The translations under genes and the position numbers were made by a program. Source: Nitrospira sp. (lineage in GTDB: Bacteria; Nitrospirota; Nitrospiria; Nitrospirales; Nitrospiraceae). From it: a DNA stretch of 64,000 nucleotides. The first letter of the stretch is position 1. Each line of letters starts with the position of its first letter. Positions 8,851 through 18,475 of the stretch are shown here, one piece after another. The DNA is taken from contig CP126121.1 in assembly GCA_030123625.1 (NCBI GenBank), positions 2,024,179 through 2,088,178 on the forward strand. Reading direction: 5' to 3'. The notes beneath the pieces were generated by a model. That model was not told the DNA's origin. It did not search any database and saw nothing but the letters and a program-made list of their open reading frames with translations.

Positions 8851-10553
8851 TCTCGGTCCTCTCGTGGGATCTGAGGCGTATGGGATATGGGCTTGTGTGC
8901 AGCCTGTGGGGCGGAAGTCTTCTCCGACATTGTCGCCTTACTCCTCATCCCTGCTCCTTCCCCGGTTTCGGCGATTGGAACAACAAGCGTAATCCTTGCG
9001 ACCAACGGATCCACTCCGGAACGAACGACATCATATAAGTGCATCGGAAAAATTCCGAACCCTACACTGACGGCAATCATGATCAACAGGGGCAGGCGAT
9101 CGACAGTGGAAATCGCATCGTGCGCGTGACTGTACTTTTGGTTCATTGGGCCGTAAAAAAGCCCGCGCATCATTTTGAATAGGTACGCCAACGTCAGCAC
9201 GATGCCCAGCATGGCGACAATCACTTGGAGCGGATACTTATTCCAGCTACCGACGATGATCATGATTTCCGCGATAAAATTCACGGTGCCGGGCATCCCG
9301 ATCGAAGCCATACAACCCACGACAAAACACGCGGAGATGAACGGCATCTTATTCGAAAGACCTCCCAATGAGGGGATGTCACGCGTGTGGGTCTGGTCAT
9401 AGACCCATCCTGCCATCGCGAAGAGCATGCCGGTCGCCATGGCATGAGCAAACATATAGATGACGGCACCACTCAAGCTGATGTAATTCAAAGCCGCCAT
9501 GCCTAAGAACACGTAGCCCATGTGACTGGAACTGGAATAGCCGATCACGTACTTGGTGTCTTTGGCGTAAAACGCCACGAAGCCGCCGTAGATAATGCTG
9601 AACATGCACAGAACGGCAGCAATCGGCATCAGTTCCCTGGTCGTTTCTGGGAGAATTTCGAAGGCCACCCGAATAATGGAAAAGTGCCCCAGCTTCATCA
9701 AGACTCCCGCGTGAAGCATGCTGGTCGCGGCCGGCGCAGCCGCATGGCCGACCGGAGACCACGAGTGCAACGGCCACAGCGGGGCGATCGAAGCGAAGCC
9801 GAAGAACACCAACACCCAGATGATCTTATCCAACGTCGTACCGAGTGCCGGGATATTCATGAGATTGGCCTGCTCACGGAGCACCAGGATATCGAACGTG
9901 TTCAGGCCGGAGTATTTATAGATGAGTAAAATACCCATGAGCGCGATGACGGCAAACGCGGATAGGAAGAGCACAAGTTTCATCGCCGCATATTCTTTGC
10001 TGTTGGATCCGAAGTTGAGGATAAAACCGACCGAGTCGCGCTGCTTCAACCCTTCAGCATCGGTCATCTCCAAATACTTCTTGGTGTGGCTGCCCCACAT
10101 CCCCAATAACAAGTACATCGGGATGACGGACATCTCGTAGAAGAAATAGAGGAAGAATAAGTCGAGGGACATGAACACGCCGATCGTGGCGGCAGCCAAG
10201 ATCAGCAGCCAAATGTAAAACTCTTTCGTACGGTCCTTGATATGCCAAGAGACGAAGATGCCGGCAAACAATAAGATAGCGGAAGCGAGCACGAGAGGGG
10301 TACCGATCCCGTCCACACCAAGATGCAATGAAATACCGAGCTGTTTCGACCATTCATACTTTTGGACAAACTGGAACCCACCCTTTACCGGATCATACGC
10401 ATAAAAAAGATAGAGCGACGCCAGCAGCGAGACACACGCGGCGCTTGTGGCGATGCTTCGAACGAGCAGGGGCTGTCGATTCGATACAAAAATCAAGGCC
10501 AGGGCTCCCGAGAACGGAGCGAACAGGATATAGAGCAGTGCGTACTCCCCCAT
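8847..10553 (-). CDS. nuoM: second NADH-quinone oxidoreductase subunit M (divergent NuoM2)
   Basis: A 568-residue antiporter-like subunit directly after a first nuoM, giving the 2M arrangement predicted to hold an additional pumping module. The TM5 Glu is present (FFYEMSVIPMYLL), as are the TM8 Lys (GVLMKLG) and the TM12 Glu (NFIAEIMIIVG). The TM7 lysine of the usual FAxKxP motif is missing: here the sequence is FASIAPLWPLHSW, with Ile256 at 9786-9788. A loop of about 30 residues (SHTKKYLEMTDAEGLKQRD and onward) after TM5 is longer than in normal NuoM. The C-terminus has a soluble tail of about 50 residues (MRSKATMSEKTSAPQAAHK and onward). It starts 8 nt after the first nuoM and overlaps nuoN by 4 nt. 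Confidence 0.92.
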   Translation of the reverse strand: MGEYALLYILFAPFSGALALIFVSNRQPLLVRSIATSAACVSLLASLYLFYAYDPVKGGFQFVQKYEWSKQLGISLHLGVDGIGTPLVLASAILLFAGIFVSWHIKDRTKEFYIWLLILAAATIGVFMSLDLFFLYFFYEMSVIPMYLLLGMWGSHTKKYLEMTDAEGLKQRDSVGFILNFGSNSKEYAAMKLVLFLSAFAVIALMGILLIYKYSGLNTFDILVLREQANLMNIPALGTTLDKIIWVLVFFGFASIAPLWPLHSWSPVGHAAAPAATSMLHAGVLMKLGHFSIIRVAFEILPETTRELMPIAAVLCMFSIIYGGFVAFYAKDTKYVIGYSSSSHMGYVFLGMAALNYISLSGAVIYMFAHAMATGMLFAMAGWVYDQTHTRDIPSLGGLSNKMPFISACFVVGCMASIGMPGTVNFIAEIMIIVGSWNKYPLQVIVAMLGIVLTLAYLFKMMRGLFYGPMNQKYSHAHDAISTVDRLPLLIMIAVSVGFGIFPMHLYDVVRSGVDPLVARITLVVPIAETGEGAGMRSKATMSEKTSAPQAAHKPISHTPQIPREDRE

Positions 10554-10561
10554 TGCGCGAC

Positions 10562-12121
10562 CTAATATCCTCTTCCCATCTCGGCATGTTCCCGCGATGC
10601 GGTCATCTCATGATGGAGACGATCCACGAGTGCTTGGACAGACCCGTTCATGATTCGTAGGAACGGTGACGGATAGAGTCCGATCCAGAGAATCATGACC
10701 GACAGTGAGATTGCGATGATCGTCTCGCGCGGTTGCAAGTCGCTCACCGTCCCCTTTACTGCCGCGCCCAACGGCCCTAACATCGAACGCTCGTAGTACC
10801 AGAGAAAATACGCCGCTCCGAAAATCACTCCTAGAACGGCGACGGCACCGAACCACCATTTGGCTTTGAATGCTCCCAAAAGGATGAGAAACTCGCCGAC
10901 AAAACCGTTGGTGCCGGGAAGGCCGATTGATGCCAGCCCGATAATCAGAAAGAAGCTCGCCAGTAGAGGCGCTTGTTTCGCCATTCCGCCGAACGCCGCC
11001 AATTGAGTCGTCTGCTGGCGAGAATAGAGAAACCCCGCGATAAAGAAGAGCCCTGCCGTGCTGAAGCCCAGATTGATCATCGTGAGCAAGCCGCCTTGCA
11101 GACCTTGGTAGTTCAATGCAAACAGCCCGACGACGACAAAGCCAAGATGGCTGACGCTGCTGTAGGCCAGCAAGCGTCGAAAATCGGCTTGAGCCAAAGC
11201 CATCCAAGCTCCATAGAGAATCGCGCAGAGCCCGAGCACGACGACGACCATGACGACCGTCTCACTTTTCGACGCATCGGGCAGCAAAGGAATGCTGAAG
11301 CGCATAAACCCGAACGTGCCCAATTTCAAACCGACCAAGACTACGGCCATCCCGATCGGGCCTTCCAACAGCGCATCCGGCAACCATGTGTGGAAAGGAA
11401 ACACCGGAGCCTTGAACGCAAATCCTAGGAACATCAGCCAAAAAATGACGAGTTGCTGAGAGACCGGAATCGGAACCGTCAAAAGTTCGAGCAGATCAAA
11501 CGAATAGATCTGGTCCGTGTGGTGCAGCGAAGCCCATTGATGGTAATTGATGTTCAGCAACGCGATGCCTACGAGCATAAACACACTGCCCAAGAGCGTA
11601 TAAAGGACGAACTTCAGCGCAGCATAGTGACGTTCGCCACCTCCTCCCCAAAGTTTGATCAGGAAGTAGCTGGGGATCAGCATCAGCTCCCAGAACACAA
11701 AGAACAGGATCAAATCCAGCGACACGAAGACGCCCATCGTCGTCGTTTCGAGCGCCAAGAGACACATCATGTAGAGTTTGACTTGATGTCGGATCGTATC
11801 CCAGGAGTAAATCACCACCAAGACCGTCAGAAAAGCCGTGAGTCCGACGAATAACACGCTGATTCCATCGACTGCCAGGTGATAGCTGATGCCTAACGCC
11901 GGAATCCATTGGACATGCTCTGTGAACTGCATGGCGGCCGATTCCGGCACGAACCGCAGGAGGACAAATACGGAGAGTGCGAGCTCCACCAGTGCAATAG
12001 TGAGCGCTGAGGTCCTGACCATATCTTCTTCATCGAACAGCCAGAGCACAGTCGCCCCGACAATCGGGAGAAATAGGATGCAAGACAAAATCGGAAACCC
12101 GGCTGTGAGCTCTTCGAGCAT
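10562..12121 (-). CDS. nuoM: NADH-quinone oxidoreductase subunit M (canonical copy)
   Basis: A 519-residue antiporter-like membrane subunit of complex I. Proton-channel residues are all in place: Glu in TM5 (FWELMLIPSYFL), Lys in TM7 (FAFKAPVFPFHTWLPDA), Lys in TM8 (LVGLKLGTFGF) and Glu in TM12 (GFVGEFLILLG). Length is close to that of other NuoM proteins. It lies between nuoL (24 bp gap) and the divergent second copy (8 bp gap), all on the minus strand. The two copies are clearly different proteins rather than a recent duplication; the channel motifs align but the flanking loops do not. Confidence 0.95.
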   Translation of the reverse strand: MLEELTAGFPILSCILFLPIVGATVLWLFDEEDMVRTSALTIALVELALSVFVLLRFVPESAAMQFTEHVQWIPALGISYHLAVDGISVLFVGLTAFLTVLVVIYSWDTIRHQVKLYMMCLLALETTTMGVFVSLDLILFFVFWELMLIPSYFLIKLWGGGGERHYAALKFVLYTLLGSVFMLVGIALLNINYHQWASLHHTDQIYSFDLLELLTVPIPVSQQLVIFWLMFLGFAFKAPVFPFHTWLPDALLEGPIGMAVVLVGLKLGTFGFMRFSIPLLPDASKSETVVMVVVVLGLCAILYGAWMALAQADFRRLLAYSSVSHLGFVVVGLFALNYQGLQGGLLTMINLGFSTAGLFFIAGFLYSRQQTTQLAAFGGMAKQAPLLASFFLIIGLASIGLPGTNGFVGEFLILLGAFKAKWWFGAVAVLGVIFGAAYFLWYYERSMLGPLGAAVKGTVSDLQPRETIIAISLSVMILWIGLYPSPFLRIMNGSVQALVDRLHHEMTASREHAEMGRGY

Positions 12122-12145
12122 AGACGCAACCTAGTGAGTAAACCC

Positions 12146-14122
12146 CTACATCTGTGCAAACAATTGAACGACAAGAGCCAGAAGGAAAATCCCCGCTACG
12201 ATGATGGCGGCGTAATGATGGACCATGCCACTCTGCATCTTTCGACCTTCGCGAGCCGCAAGATGGTTTCCATAGCCGATCGCGTTAAGTCCGGCATAGA
12301 TGATGTACTTTTCGATCCATGTAGAGCCGAAGGCGCCAAAATCGGCGAGTCGCCCCACTCCCCGCACAAGGCCGTCTATGACCGTACGATCGAACCAGTC
12401 GAGCATTGCGCCGAGACGTTTGAGCGGTTCGACGAACATGAAATCGTAGAGTTCATCAACATAGTACTTGTTCAACAAAATCCGATACGCAGCGGAAAAT
12501 CTCTCTGCCCATCCATCCGGAGTCGCCGGACTCACGGTATAGAGAAAATGCGCGAGTCCCCAGCCCATCAAGGCAATGATGATCGCAACGCTCATCAACA
12601 GAAACATGAGGCCGGCACCAGCCTCATGCTCGCCCCCCACCCCGACGACCGGTCCCAAAAATCCGTGCAGCCAGCCATGCTCCGGCGGAAACCCTAAGAT
12701 CAATCCACCGACGATCGAGAGGAAGGCCAGGACCATTAAAGGGGCGACCATGATCATCGGAGATTCGTGCACATGCTCAGCAGTATGATGCTCCATCCGA
12801 GAAGAACCGTAGAACGTCAGATAGGTCAGACGGAACATATAGAAAGATGTCATCAGTGCTCCGACGGCCGCCATGCTGTACAGGAGATAGTGCTGATTGG
12901 TGAAGGCATGGGCCATAATTTCATCTTTGCTCCAGAAGCCCGCGAGGGGAGGAAGCCCGGCGATTGCAATGGTGCCGATCAGAAACAGACGATGGGTCCA
13001 TGGAATTCTGCCGCTCAGTCCGCCCATCTTGCGAATATCCTGTTCCCCCGACAATGCATGGATCACTGACCCTGCCGCCAAGAACAACAACGCCTTGAAA
13101 AACGCATGCGTCATGACATGAAACACGGATGCCGTATAGGCACCGATTCCGCAACCGAGAAACATGTATCCGAGCTGACTTACCGTCGAATAGGCCAAGA
13201 CCCGTTTGATGTCGGTCTGGACGAGTCCGATGGTCGCCGCAAACAAGGCGGTGCCCCCACCGACGAACGCCACCGTCGACATCGCGAACGGTGAGAGATC
13301 GAAGATCGCGTGATTACGCACGATCATGTAGACACCCGCCGTCACCATCGTCGCCGCATGGATCAACGCGCTCACCGGCGTCGGCCCTTCCATCGCATCG
13401 GGAAGCCATGTGTGAAGAGGCAGTTGCGCGGACTTCCCGATCGCACCCACAAGGAGGCAGAGAGCTATGGCGGTGGCCATGTCCGGAGACAGGTGCCCGA
13501 CATGGGCAAACACTTTTGTATAGTCGAGCGTCTTAAAGTTGATAAAGACAAGAAATATGGCGACGAGAAATCCCGCGTCGCCGATCCGGTTGACGACAAA
13601 CGCTTTGGATGCGGCTTTGGCGGCTGATACCTTGTCGTAGTAATAGCCGATCAAGAGATACGAACAAAGACCGACACCCTCCCAACCGATAAAGAGCACG
13701 ACATAGTTGTTCCCCATGACAAGAAGCAACATGGAGACCATGAATAGATTCATGTAGGTGAAGAAGCGCGTGAACCCGGTTTCTCCGTGCATATAGCCGA
13801 CGGAATAGACATGAATGAGAAACCCGACACCGGTGACGATCAGTAACCAGGCACAGGTCAGAGGATCAACCAGGTACGCCAAATTAATCGCGAGATCGCC
13901 CCCGAAAATCCACTGATAGACAACGACTTCATGCGAAATTCCCGTACGCATAACATCGGTGAATACGCCGACCGTACAGAGAAACGATAGGCCGACCGAC
14001 CCCCAGGCCAATCGATGAGCCATATCGTGAGAGTAGCGGTGTCCGAGCAGTCCATTGCCAAGGACCGCGAGCAACGGGAAAACAGGAATCAATTTGATAA
14101 GGAGATCAGTGAAGTCAGACAC
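12146..14122 (-). CDS. nuoL: NADH-quinone oxidoreductase subunit L
   Basis: NuoL is the distal pumping subunit and carries the lateral amphipathic helix that runs along the membrane arm. The protein has 658 residues, about 45 more than E. coli NuoL. Conserved motifs include the TM5 Glu (IGWEGVGLCSYLLIGYYY), Lys in TM7 (IGKSAQLPLHTWLPDAMEGPT broken by the usual sites), and SALIHAATMVTAGVY. The C-terminal part (about residues 530-640) contains the charged amphipathic stretch and a final membrane helix (YAAIIVAGIFLLALVVQLF). A longer lateral helix would be consistent with an arm extended by a second NuoM; this last point is inference. Confidence 0.95.
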   Translation of the reverse strand: MSDFTDLLIKLIPVFPLLAVLGNGLLGHRYSHDMAHRLAWGSVGLSFLCTVGVFTDVMRTGISHEVVVYQWIFGGDLAINLAYLVDPLTCAWLLIVTGVGFLIHVYSVGYMHGETGFTRFFTYMNLFMVSMLLLVMGNNYVVLFIGWEGVGLCSYLLIGYYYDKVSAAKAASKAFVVNRIGDAGFLVAIFLVFINFKTLDYTKVFAHVGHLSPDMATAIALCLLVGAIGKSAQLPLHTWLPDAMEGPTPVSALIHAATMVTAGVYMIVRNHAIFDLSPFAMSTVAFVGGGTALFAATIGLVQTDIKRVLAYSTVSQLGYMFLGCGIGAYTASVFHVMTHAFFKALLFLAAGSVIHALSGEQDIRKMGGLSGRIPWTHRLFLIGTIAIAGLPPLAGFWSKDEIMAHAFTNQHYLLYSMAAVGALMTSFYMFRLTYLTFYGSSRMEHHTAEHVHESPMIMVAPLMVLAFLSIVGGLILGFPPEHGWLHGFLGPVVGVGGEHEAGAGLMFLLMSVAIIIALMGWGLAHFLYTVSPATPDGWAERFSAAYRILLNKYYVDELYDFMFVEPLKRLGAMLDWFDRTVIDGLVRGVGRLADFGAFGSTWIEKYIIYAGLNAIGYGNHLAAREGRKMQSGMVHHYAAIIVAGIFLLALVVQLFAQM

Positions 14123-14256
14123 AATATCGTGCCATTCTGAGGATGCTCAGCTAGCCAACCATGCTGCACGGAGCCGGAACCTAAAGCGTACTCTTGGGGT
14201 ACGTTGAGGGATACGAGCCGCCGACTGCACCGTTGGATGTGATGGTCCACATCCTA

Positions 14257-14559
14257 CTACCACTTCAACAGGTTCATTTCATCCACATTCGTGGAAATCT
14301 TGCCTCTGAACACGACGATGATGATGGCCAAACCGACAGCCGCTTCGCCCGCCGCAATGGCGATGATGAACAGAGCCACAAGTTGCCCTGCCATCGATTC
14401 CAAATAATGCGAAAAGGCGACTAAATTGATATTGGCCGCATTCATCATGATTTCAACCGACATCAGCACAATGATGAAGTTTCGCCTGATAAGCACACCC
14501 AAGAGCCCCGTCATAAAAAGAACGGCGCTGACGGCCGTATAGGCGGACAGGGGGATCAT
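14257..14559 (-). CDS. nuoK: NADH-quinone oxidoreductase subunit K
   Basis: A 100-residue three-helix membrane subunit of complex I, usual length. The conserved Glu residues are in the second helix (MSVEIMMNAANINLVAFSH) and the third (FIIAIAAGEAAVGLAIII), matching the essential pair of the family. Its start overlaps the nuoJ stop by 4 nt. A 134-bp gap separates it from nuoL, the largest gap inside the operon; no promoter or hairpin was recognised there. Confidence 0.95.
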   Translation of the reverse strand: MIPLSAYTAVSAVLFMTGLLGVLIRRNFIIVLMSVEIMMNAANINLVAFSHYLESMAGQLVALFIIAIAAGEAAVGLAIIIVVFRGKISTNVDEMNLLKW

Positions 14560-15083
14560 AACCGTTCTCTCCCCGTATCCAGCGATTTCGGAGCCTTGGC
14601 CAAGACGATCGCGCCGATAATGGCTCCGAGCAGAAAGATGCCGACAATCTCAAATTGCAAAAGATGGTCGCTGAACATTTTGATACCCACGGCGTAAGTA
14701 TCTCCATCTTGCAGCACGGCAGCGGCCGGAGCATCCCCCTTTGCCCCGCCGAACGGAGATCTCAAGAGAAGGTACAGAACGTAACCGGTCCCCATGACGG
14801 CCGGACCGAGAATATACATGGCCGAGGAGTGGAAATAACGTTCATCCGTTTTAAGATTCATCAACATCAACACAAAGAGGTACAGCACGAGAATGGCCCC
14901 AACGTACACGATGACCTGCACGGCCCAAAGGAACTCCGCGTTCAAGAGAATGAACAGGCCGGAGACGTGCATGAGCAACACGAGCAGAGAGAGCGCGCAG
15001 TGAACAGGGTGGCGCAACGTCACCGTCAAAACACCGGCGGCAATACTGACCAATGCAAAATACGCGAAAAACATTCCGACCAT
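14556..15083 (-). CDS. nuoJ: NADH-quinone oxidoreductase subunit J
   Basis: A 175-residue membrane subunit with about five helices. The family signature is visible in HPVHCALSLLVLLMHVSGLF and in the third helix VQVIVYVGAILVLYLFVLML, which forms the pi-bulge helix involved in coupling in known complex I structures. It ends in a short charged tail (KAPKSLDTGRERL). It lies 9 bp after nuoI and overlaps nuoK by 4 nt. Confidence 0.94.
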   Translation of the reverse strand: MVGMFFAYFALVSIAAGVLTVTLRHPVHCALSLLVLLMHVSGLFILLNAEFLWAVQVIVYVGAILVLYLFVLMLMNLKTDERYFHSSAMYILGPAVMGTGYVLYLLLRSPFGGAKGDAPAAAVLQDGDTYAVGIKMFSDHLLQFEIVGIFLLGAIIGAIVLAKAPKSLDTGRERL

Positions 15084-15092
15084 ATGCGCGGC

Positions 15093-15680
15093 TCAGCTCA
15101 GATGTTTGGGAGGTGGTTGGGTCGACTTCTGTACCGACTGCGGAAAATAGTAGCGGTACTCGCGGCTCTGCTCGACATTTTTTTCCTGATTGTGCGCATA
15201 CAGATATTTCTTCCCATCATCGAGGTAGCGTTCGCCGATATCGTACAGCCGTTTCTTGTCGAACAGCAGACTGCGTTTGTCGTGAGTTGAATATTCGTAC
15301 ATCTTAGTCATCGCCAATGCATTCACCGGACATGCTTCGACGCAATAGCCGCAGAAAACGCATTTGGTTATATCGATATAGAATTCGCTCGCATAGCGCT
15401 GAAGCGGTCGTGCCGTATCCTCGGCACTGATCACTTTGATGCAATGTGAGGGGCAGGCGACCTCGCAGAGATCGCAGCCGACGCACCGTTCTCGTCCATC
15501 ATCATATCGAAGCAAGCCGAGTGCACCGCGATGCGTATCCGGGATCGTTCGATGTTCCCGGGGATACTGAAATGTCATCGGCCGATGAAGCATGTGCCGA
15601 AACGTGACCTTCATCGCGTCCCAAATCTCATAGAATAACGCGGCATGCAGGATTTTTTTGGTCAACGCGACGACGCTCAT
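15093..15680 (-). CDS. nuoI: NADH-quinone oxidoreductase subunit I (2x[4Fe-4S] ferredoxin-type)
   Basis: NuoI carries clusters N6a and N6b, which pass electrons from the peripheral arm to N2 in NuoB. Two CxxCxxCxxxCP motifs are visible: CVGCDLCEVACP (about residues 66-77) and CVFCGYCVEACP (about 106-117). The 195-residue length is slightly above the usual, owing to a C-terminal extension rich in charged residues and Tyr (EQSREYRYYFPQS). An N-terminal amphipathic helix precedes the first motif. The gene begins 32 bp after nuoG ends, in the place where nuoH would normally sit between G and I. Confidence 0.95.
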   Translation of the reverse strand: MSVVALTKKILHAALFYEIWDAMKVTFRHMLHRPMTFQYPREHRTIPDTHRGALGLLRYDDGRERCVGCDLCEVACPSHCIKVISAEDTARPLQRYASEFYIDITKCVFCGYCVEACPVNALAMTKMYEYSTHDKRSLLFDKKRLYDIGERYLDDGKKYLYAHNQEKNVEQSREYRYYFPQSVQKSTQPPPKHLS

Positions 15681-15712
15681 CCTAGCTCCTCGTCACAAAC
15701 GTAGATATCCGC

Positions 15713-18406
15713 TTACGCCTGTTCAACACTTACCCAGATCTGCTTGAACGACGGGACACCGGTCGTGGCATCAACCGACACAGGCATCAAGTCCTTCACT
15801 GGCGGTTCATTAAAATGTTCGGGGAAAAAACAGGTGCCTGGCGCGATGGACTGATCCAACTGCACACCGAGCTGAAGGGAACCACGGTCCGAGGTCAAAC
15901 GCACCTTCGCACCGTCTTGCAATTCAAGGCGCTCCATATCCTGTATATTCATGCGCAGCTTGCCGGTATTCGGAGCGATTTTGATAAGCCCGGACGCTTG
16001 TGTCGACAATTTCCCCGAGTGCACTAATAACTGCCCCATCACGAGAGAAAAAGGACGCGTGTGCTCTCCCGATGGCGAAGTCTGCCGATAACGGGCCTTG
16101 ACCTCTGCTGCGTAGCCGGTGGACAAGTACTGGTCAGGGACGGGCGCAATTTTACGGGGTTGGCCGAGATTATAGTATCCGGGCAACAGCCTCATAATCT
16201 CGGCTTGAATATCATTGGCCGACTGGTATTCCCATCGGCATCCCATGGCATTCGCAAGAGCTGTCATGATATGCCAGTCCGGTAGACTTTCTCCAAGCGG
16301 ATCCATCGCTTGACGAACGCGAAGCACACGACCTTCAAGGTTTGTAAATGTGCCGTCCTTCTCCGCATAGGTACACGCGGGTAGCACAAAATGAGCCAAT
16401 TTCCCCGTATCTGTCAAAAAAGGGTCCTGCACGACTAACAGTTCGAGTCGTTCGAGAGCGGCTCGAACCTCTATTGAAGCCGGCAAGGTCGCGAGCGGAT
16501 TTTCCCCCAGAATGTATAGGGCTTTAATCTGCCTACTCTTGCATCGCCTCAAGATTTCGATCAGATGAGCCCCTGATCCAACAGGAGGTAGCGACGCCTC
16601 CCATGCTTTGGCGAAACGGTCCCGAACTTCTGGGTCGTCGAACCGAGCCTGACCCGGGAAAAACTCAGGTACCGCGCCCATATCAACGGCTCCTTGTTCA
16701 TTCGGCTCCTCCGTCACGGTATTCACACCACAACCTGCTCGTCCGAGCTTTCCGGTGATCCAGGCGAGATCCATCAATTTTAAGACGTTCTGATAGCCGT
16801 TCGTTCGCCGAACAATCCCTTCCGCACACAAGATGATCGACCTTGACGATTCGGCAAAAATAGCCGCCACTTCTCGGAAGGCTTCCACGGGAATGCCGGT
16901 CTGCGCAGTTAGCCGTTCCAGCGAAACATCTCCCACCGCGCTTTTGAGCGCTTCAAACGCTTGAGGATATTTTCCAACAGCCTCTTCATCAACCAAATCC
17001 TCGTCGATGGTCGCCTTGACCAATCCATCGATCACTGCTCCCTCTGTCGCTGGCTTGATCAAAAACGGGTGCGATGCCAATTTCGCAATATTCGTGATGG
17101 CGCTGTCGAGCGTCACCACCTGAGCCTTGTAGACCCGCATGGCTTCCTTGATTCTCACGGCAGTCAACGGGTTCGTTTCGGTAATATTGGAGCCGATCAA
17201 AATGATTGCTTTTGCTTTCGTCAGATCTTCCCAATCATTCGGCGTCCTCCCAAGCCCGACGGCATGTTTGGACGCGAGCACAAAGTTCATATGGCCGTAG
17301 CGGGCGCTACTATCAAGCTGGTTGGTCCCAAAACCAGCGCGCATGAGCTTCTGAAACAGATACAGCTCTTCATTCGTACAGCGGGCGGTCACCAGGCCAC
17401 CGATGGCTTCGGCACCGTATTTGCTCCTGATTTCGGTCAACTGGTCTACGAGCAAATGCATAGTTTCCAGCCAAGGCTTCTGCACCAACCGACCCCCTTC
17501 GCGGACCAGAGGCTGTGTAAGCCGGTGCTCACTGTCCAGGTATTCGAACCCAAAACGTCCGCGTACGCAGATCCCGCCGTGCCCCTTGGCAGTTTCCGAT
17601 CGGTCTCCCCACTTGTTCTTCCAAGATAAAGGAGAGGTGACTCGGACCACCTCTTCATCTTTCGTTTCCAAGTAGAGTTGGCAACCGTCTCCACAGTAAT
17701 TGCAGGTCGTCGTCGTCCTCTTCATCTGCCACGGTTTATACAGATACTTGGAAAACTTGTTCGTGATGGCGCCGACCGGACAGACTGCTAAACAGTCTCC
17801 GCAGAATTCACACTCAAGGGCGCGGTCGCCCTTTGCCACAACCTGGTTGAACCCGCCCTTCTTCATGAACTGCAAAGCATCGATCATCAACACATCCTTG
17901 CAAACATTGATGCATTCCGCACAGGCAATGCAGCGATTCATGTTGAAGTCGAGCACGGGGCTGCGCGTATCTTCCGGAATGAATTTCTGTTTGGTATTGG
18001 CTAGATTTGTCACGCCGTGCTGGAAAGCCATATCTTGAAGTTCACAATGGCCGTCCGCATCGCACACCGGGCAGTCGAGGGGATGCACAGACAGGTGTTT
18101 CTCGACGGCTTTCTTTCGGGCAAGGAAGAGATCATCTCCTTCTGTTCGGATTACCATTCCCGCCGTCGCCTTGGCGGTGCACGACCGAACGGGAGCTTTT
18201 TTCCCTTCTTGCATGACGAGGCACATCCCGCAAGAACCGAACGGATCGAATGTATAGTGATAGCACATGGCCGGGATGATTTTGCCCGTCATTGCAATGA
18301 CGTCATACAACGACACCCCGTCCCTCGCCATGACGGATTTCCCGTCGATGCTCAATTCGATGGTTGCCGCTTCAACGTCTGGATTAGTAGCCGGCTTCAA
18401 ACCCAT
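15713..18406 (-). CDS. nuoG: NADH-quinone oxidoreductase subunit G (iron-sulfur/molybdopterin-fold subunit)
   Basis: An 897-residue peripheral-arm subunit. The N-terminal [2Fe-2S] ligands are Cys48, Cys59, Cys62 and Cys76. Next come HPLDCPVCDADGHCELQ (cluster N4 region), a two-cluster ferredoxin-like insert CIACAECINVCK and CEFCGDCLAVCP, and CNYCGDGC at the start of the molybdopterin-oxidoreductase domain. The catalytic-like domain runs to about residue 760, with a C-terminal aspartate-decarboxylase-like barrel. The extra ferredoxin domain and segments such as AVDMGAVPEFFPGQ resemble formate dehydrogenase alpha chains. No nuoE or nuoF precedes it, so the electron partner is not set by this operon. 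The start at 18406 has GAGG 6 nt upstream. Confidence 0.93.
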   Translation of the reverse strand: MGLKPATNPDVEAATIELSIDGKSVMARDGVSLYDVIAMTGKIIPAMCYHYTFDPFGSCGMCLVMQEGKKAPVRSCTAKATAGMVIRTEGDDLFLARKKAVEKHLSVHPLDCPVCDADGHCELQDMAFQHGVTNLANTKQKFIPEDTRSPVLDFNMNRCIACAECINVCKDVLMIDALQFMKKGGFNQVVAKGDRALECEFCGDCLAVCPVGAITNKFSKYLYKPWQMKRTTTTCNYCGDGCQLYLETKDEEVVRVTSPLSWKNKWGDRSETAKGHGGICVRGRFGFEYLDSEHRLTQPLVREGGRLVQKPWLETMHLLVDQLTEIRSKYGAEAIGGLVTARCTNEELYLFQKLMRAGFGTNQLDSSARYGHMNFVLASKHAVGLGRTPNDWEDLTKAKAIILIGSNITETNPLTAVRIKEAMRVYKAQVVTLDSAITNIAKLASHPFLIKPATEGAVIDGLVKATIDEDLVDEEAVGKYPQAFEALKSAVGDVSLERLTAQTGIPVEAFREVAAIFAESSRSIILCAEGIVRRTNGYQNVLKLMDLAWITGKLGRAGCGVNTVTEEPNEQGAVDMGAVPEFFPGQARFDDPEVRDRFAKAWEASLPPVGSGAHLIEILRRCKSRQIKALYILGENPLATLPASIEVRAALERLELLVVQDPFLTDTGKLAHFVLPACTYAEKDGTFTNLEGRVLRVRQAMDPLGESLPDWHIMTALANAMGCRWEYQSANDIQAEIMRLLPGYYNLGQPRKIAPVPDQYLSTGYAAEVKARYRQTSPSGEHTRPFSLVMGQLLVHSGKLSTQASGLIKIAPNTGKLRMNIQDMERLELQDGAKVRLTSDRGSLQLGVQLDQSIAPGTCFFPEHFNEPPVKDLMPVSVDATTGVPSFKQIWVSVEQA

Positions 18407-18475
18407 TGTTGCCTCATTGCTCGCAAGCGATCCCGCACTCCGTTTTAACGGTTAACGATTCACGTTTCACGACCC

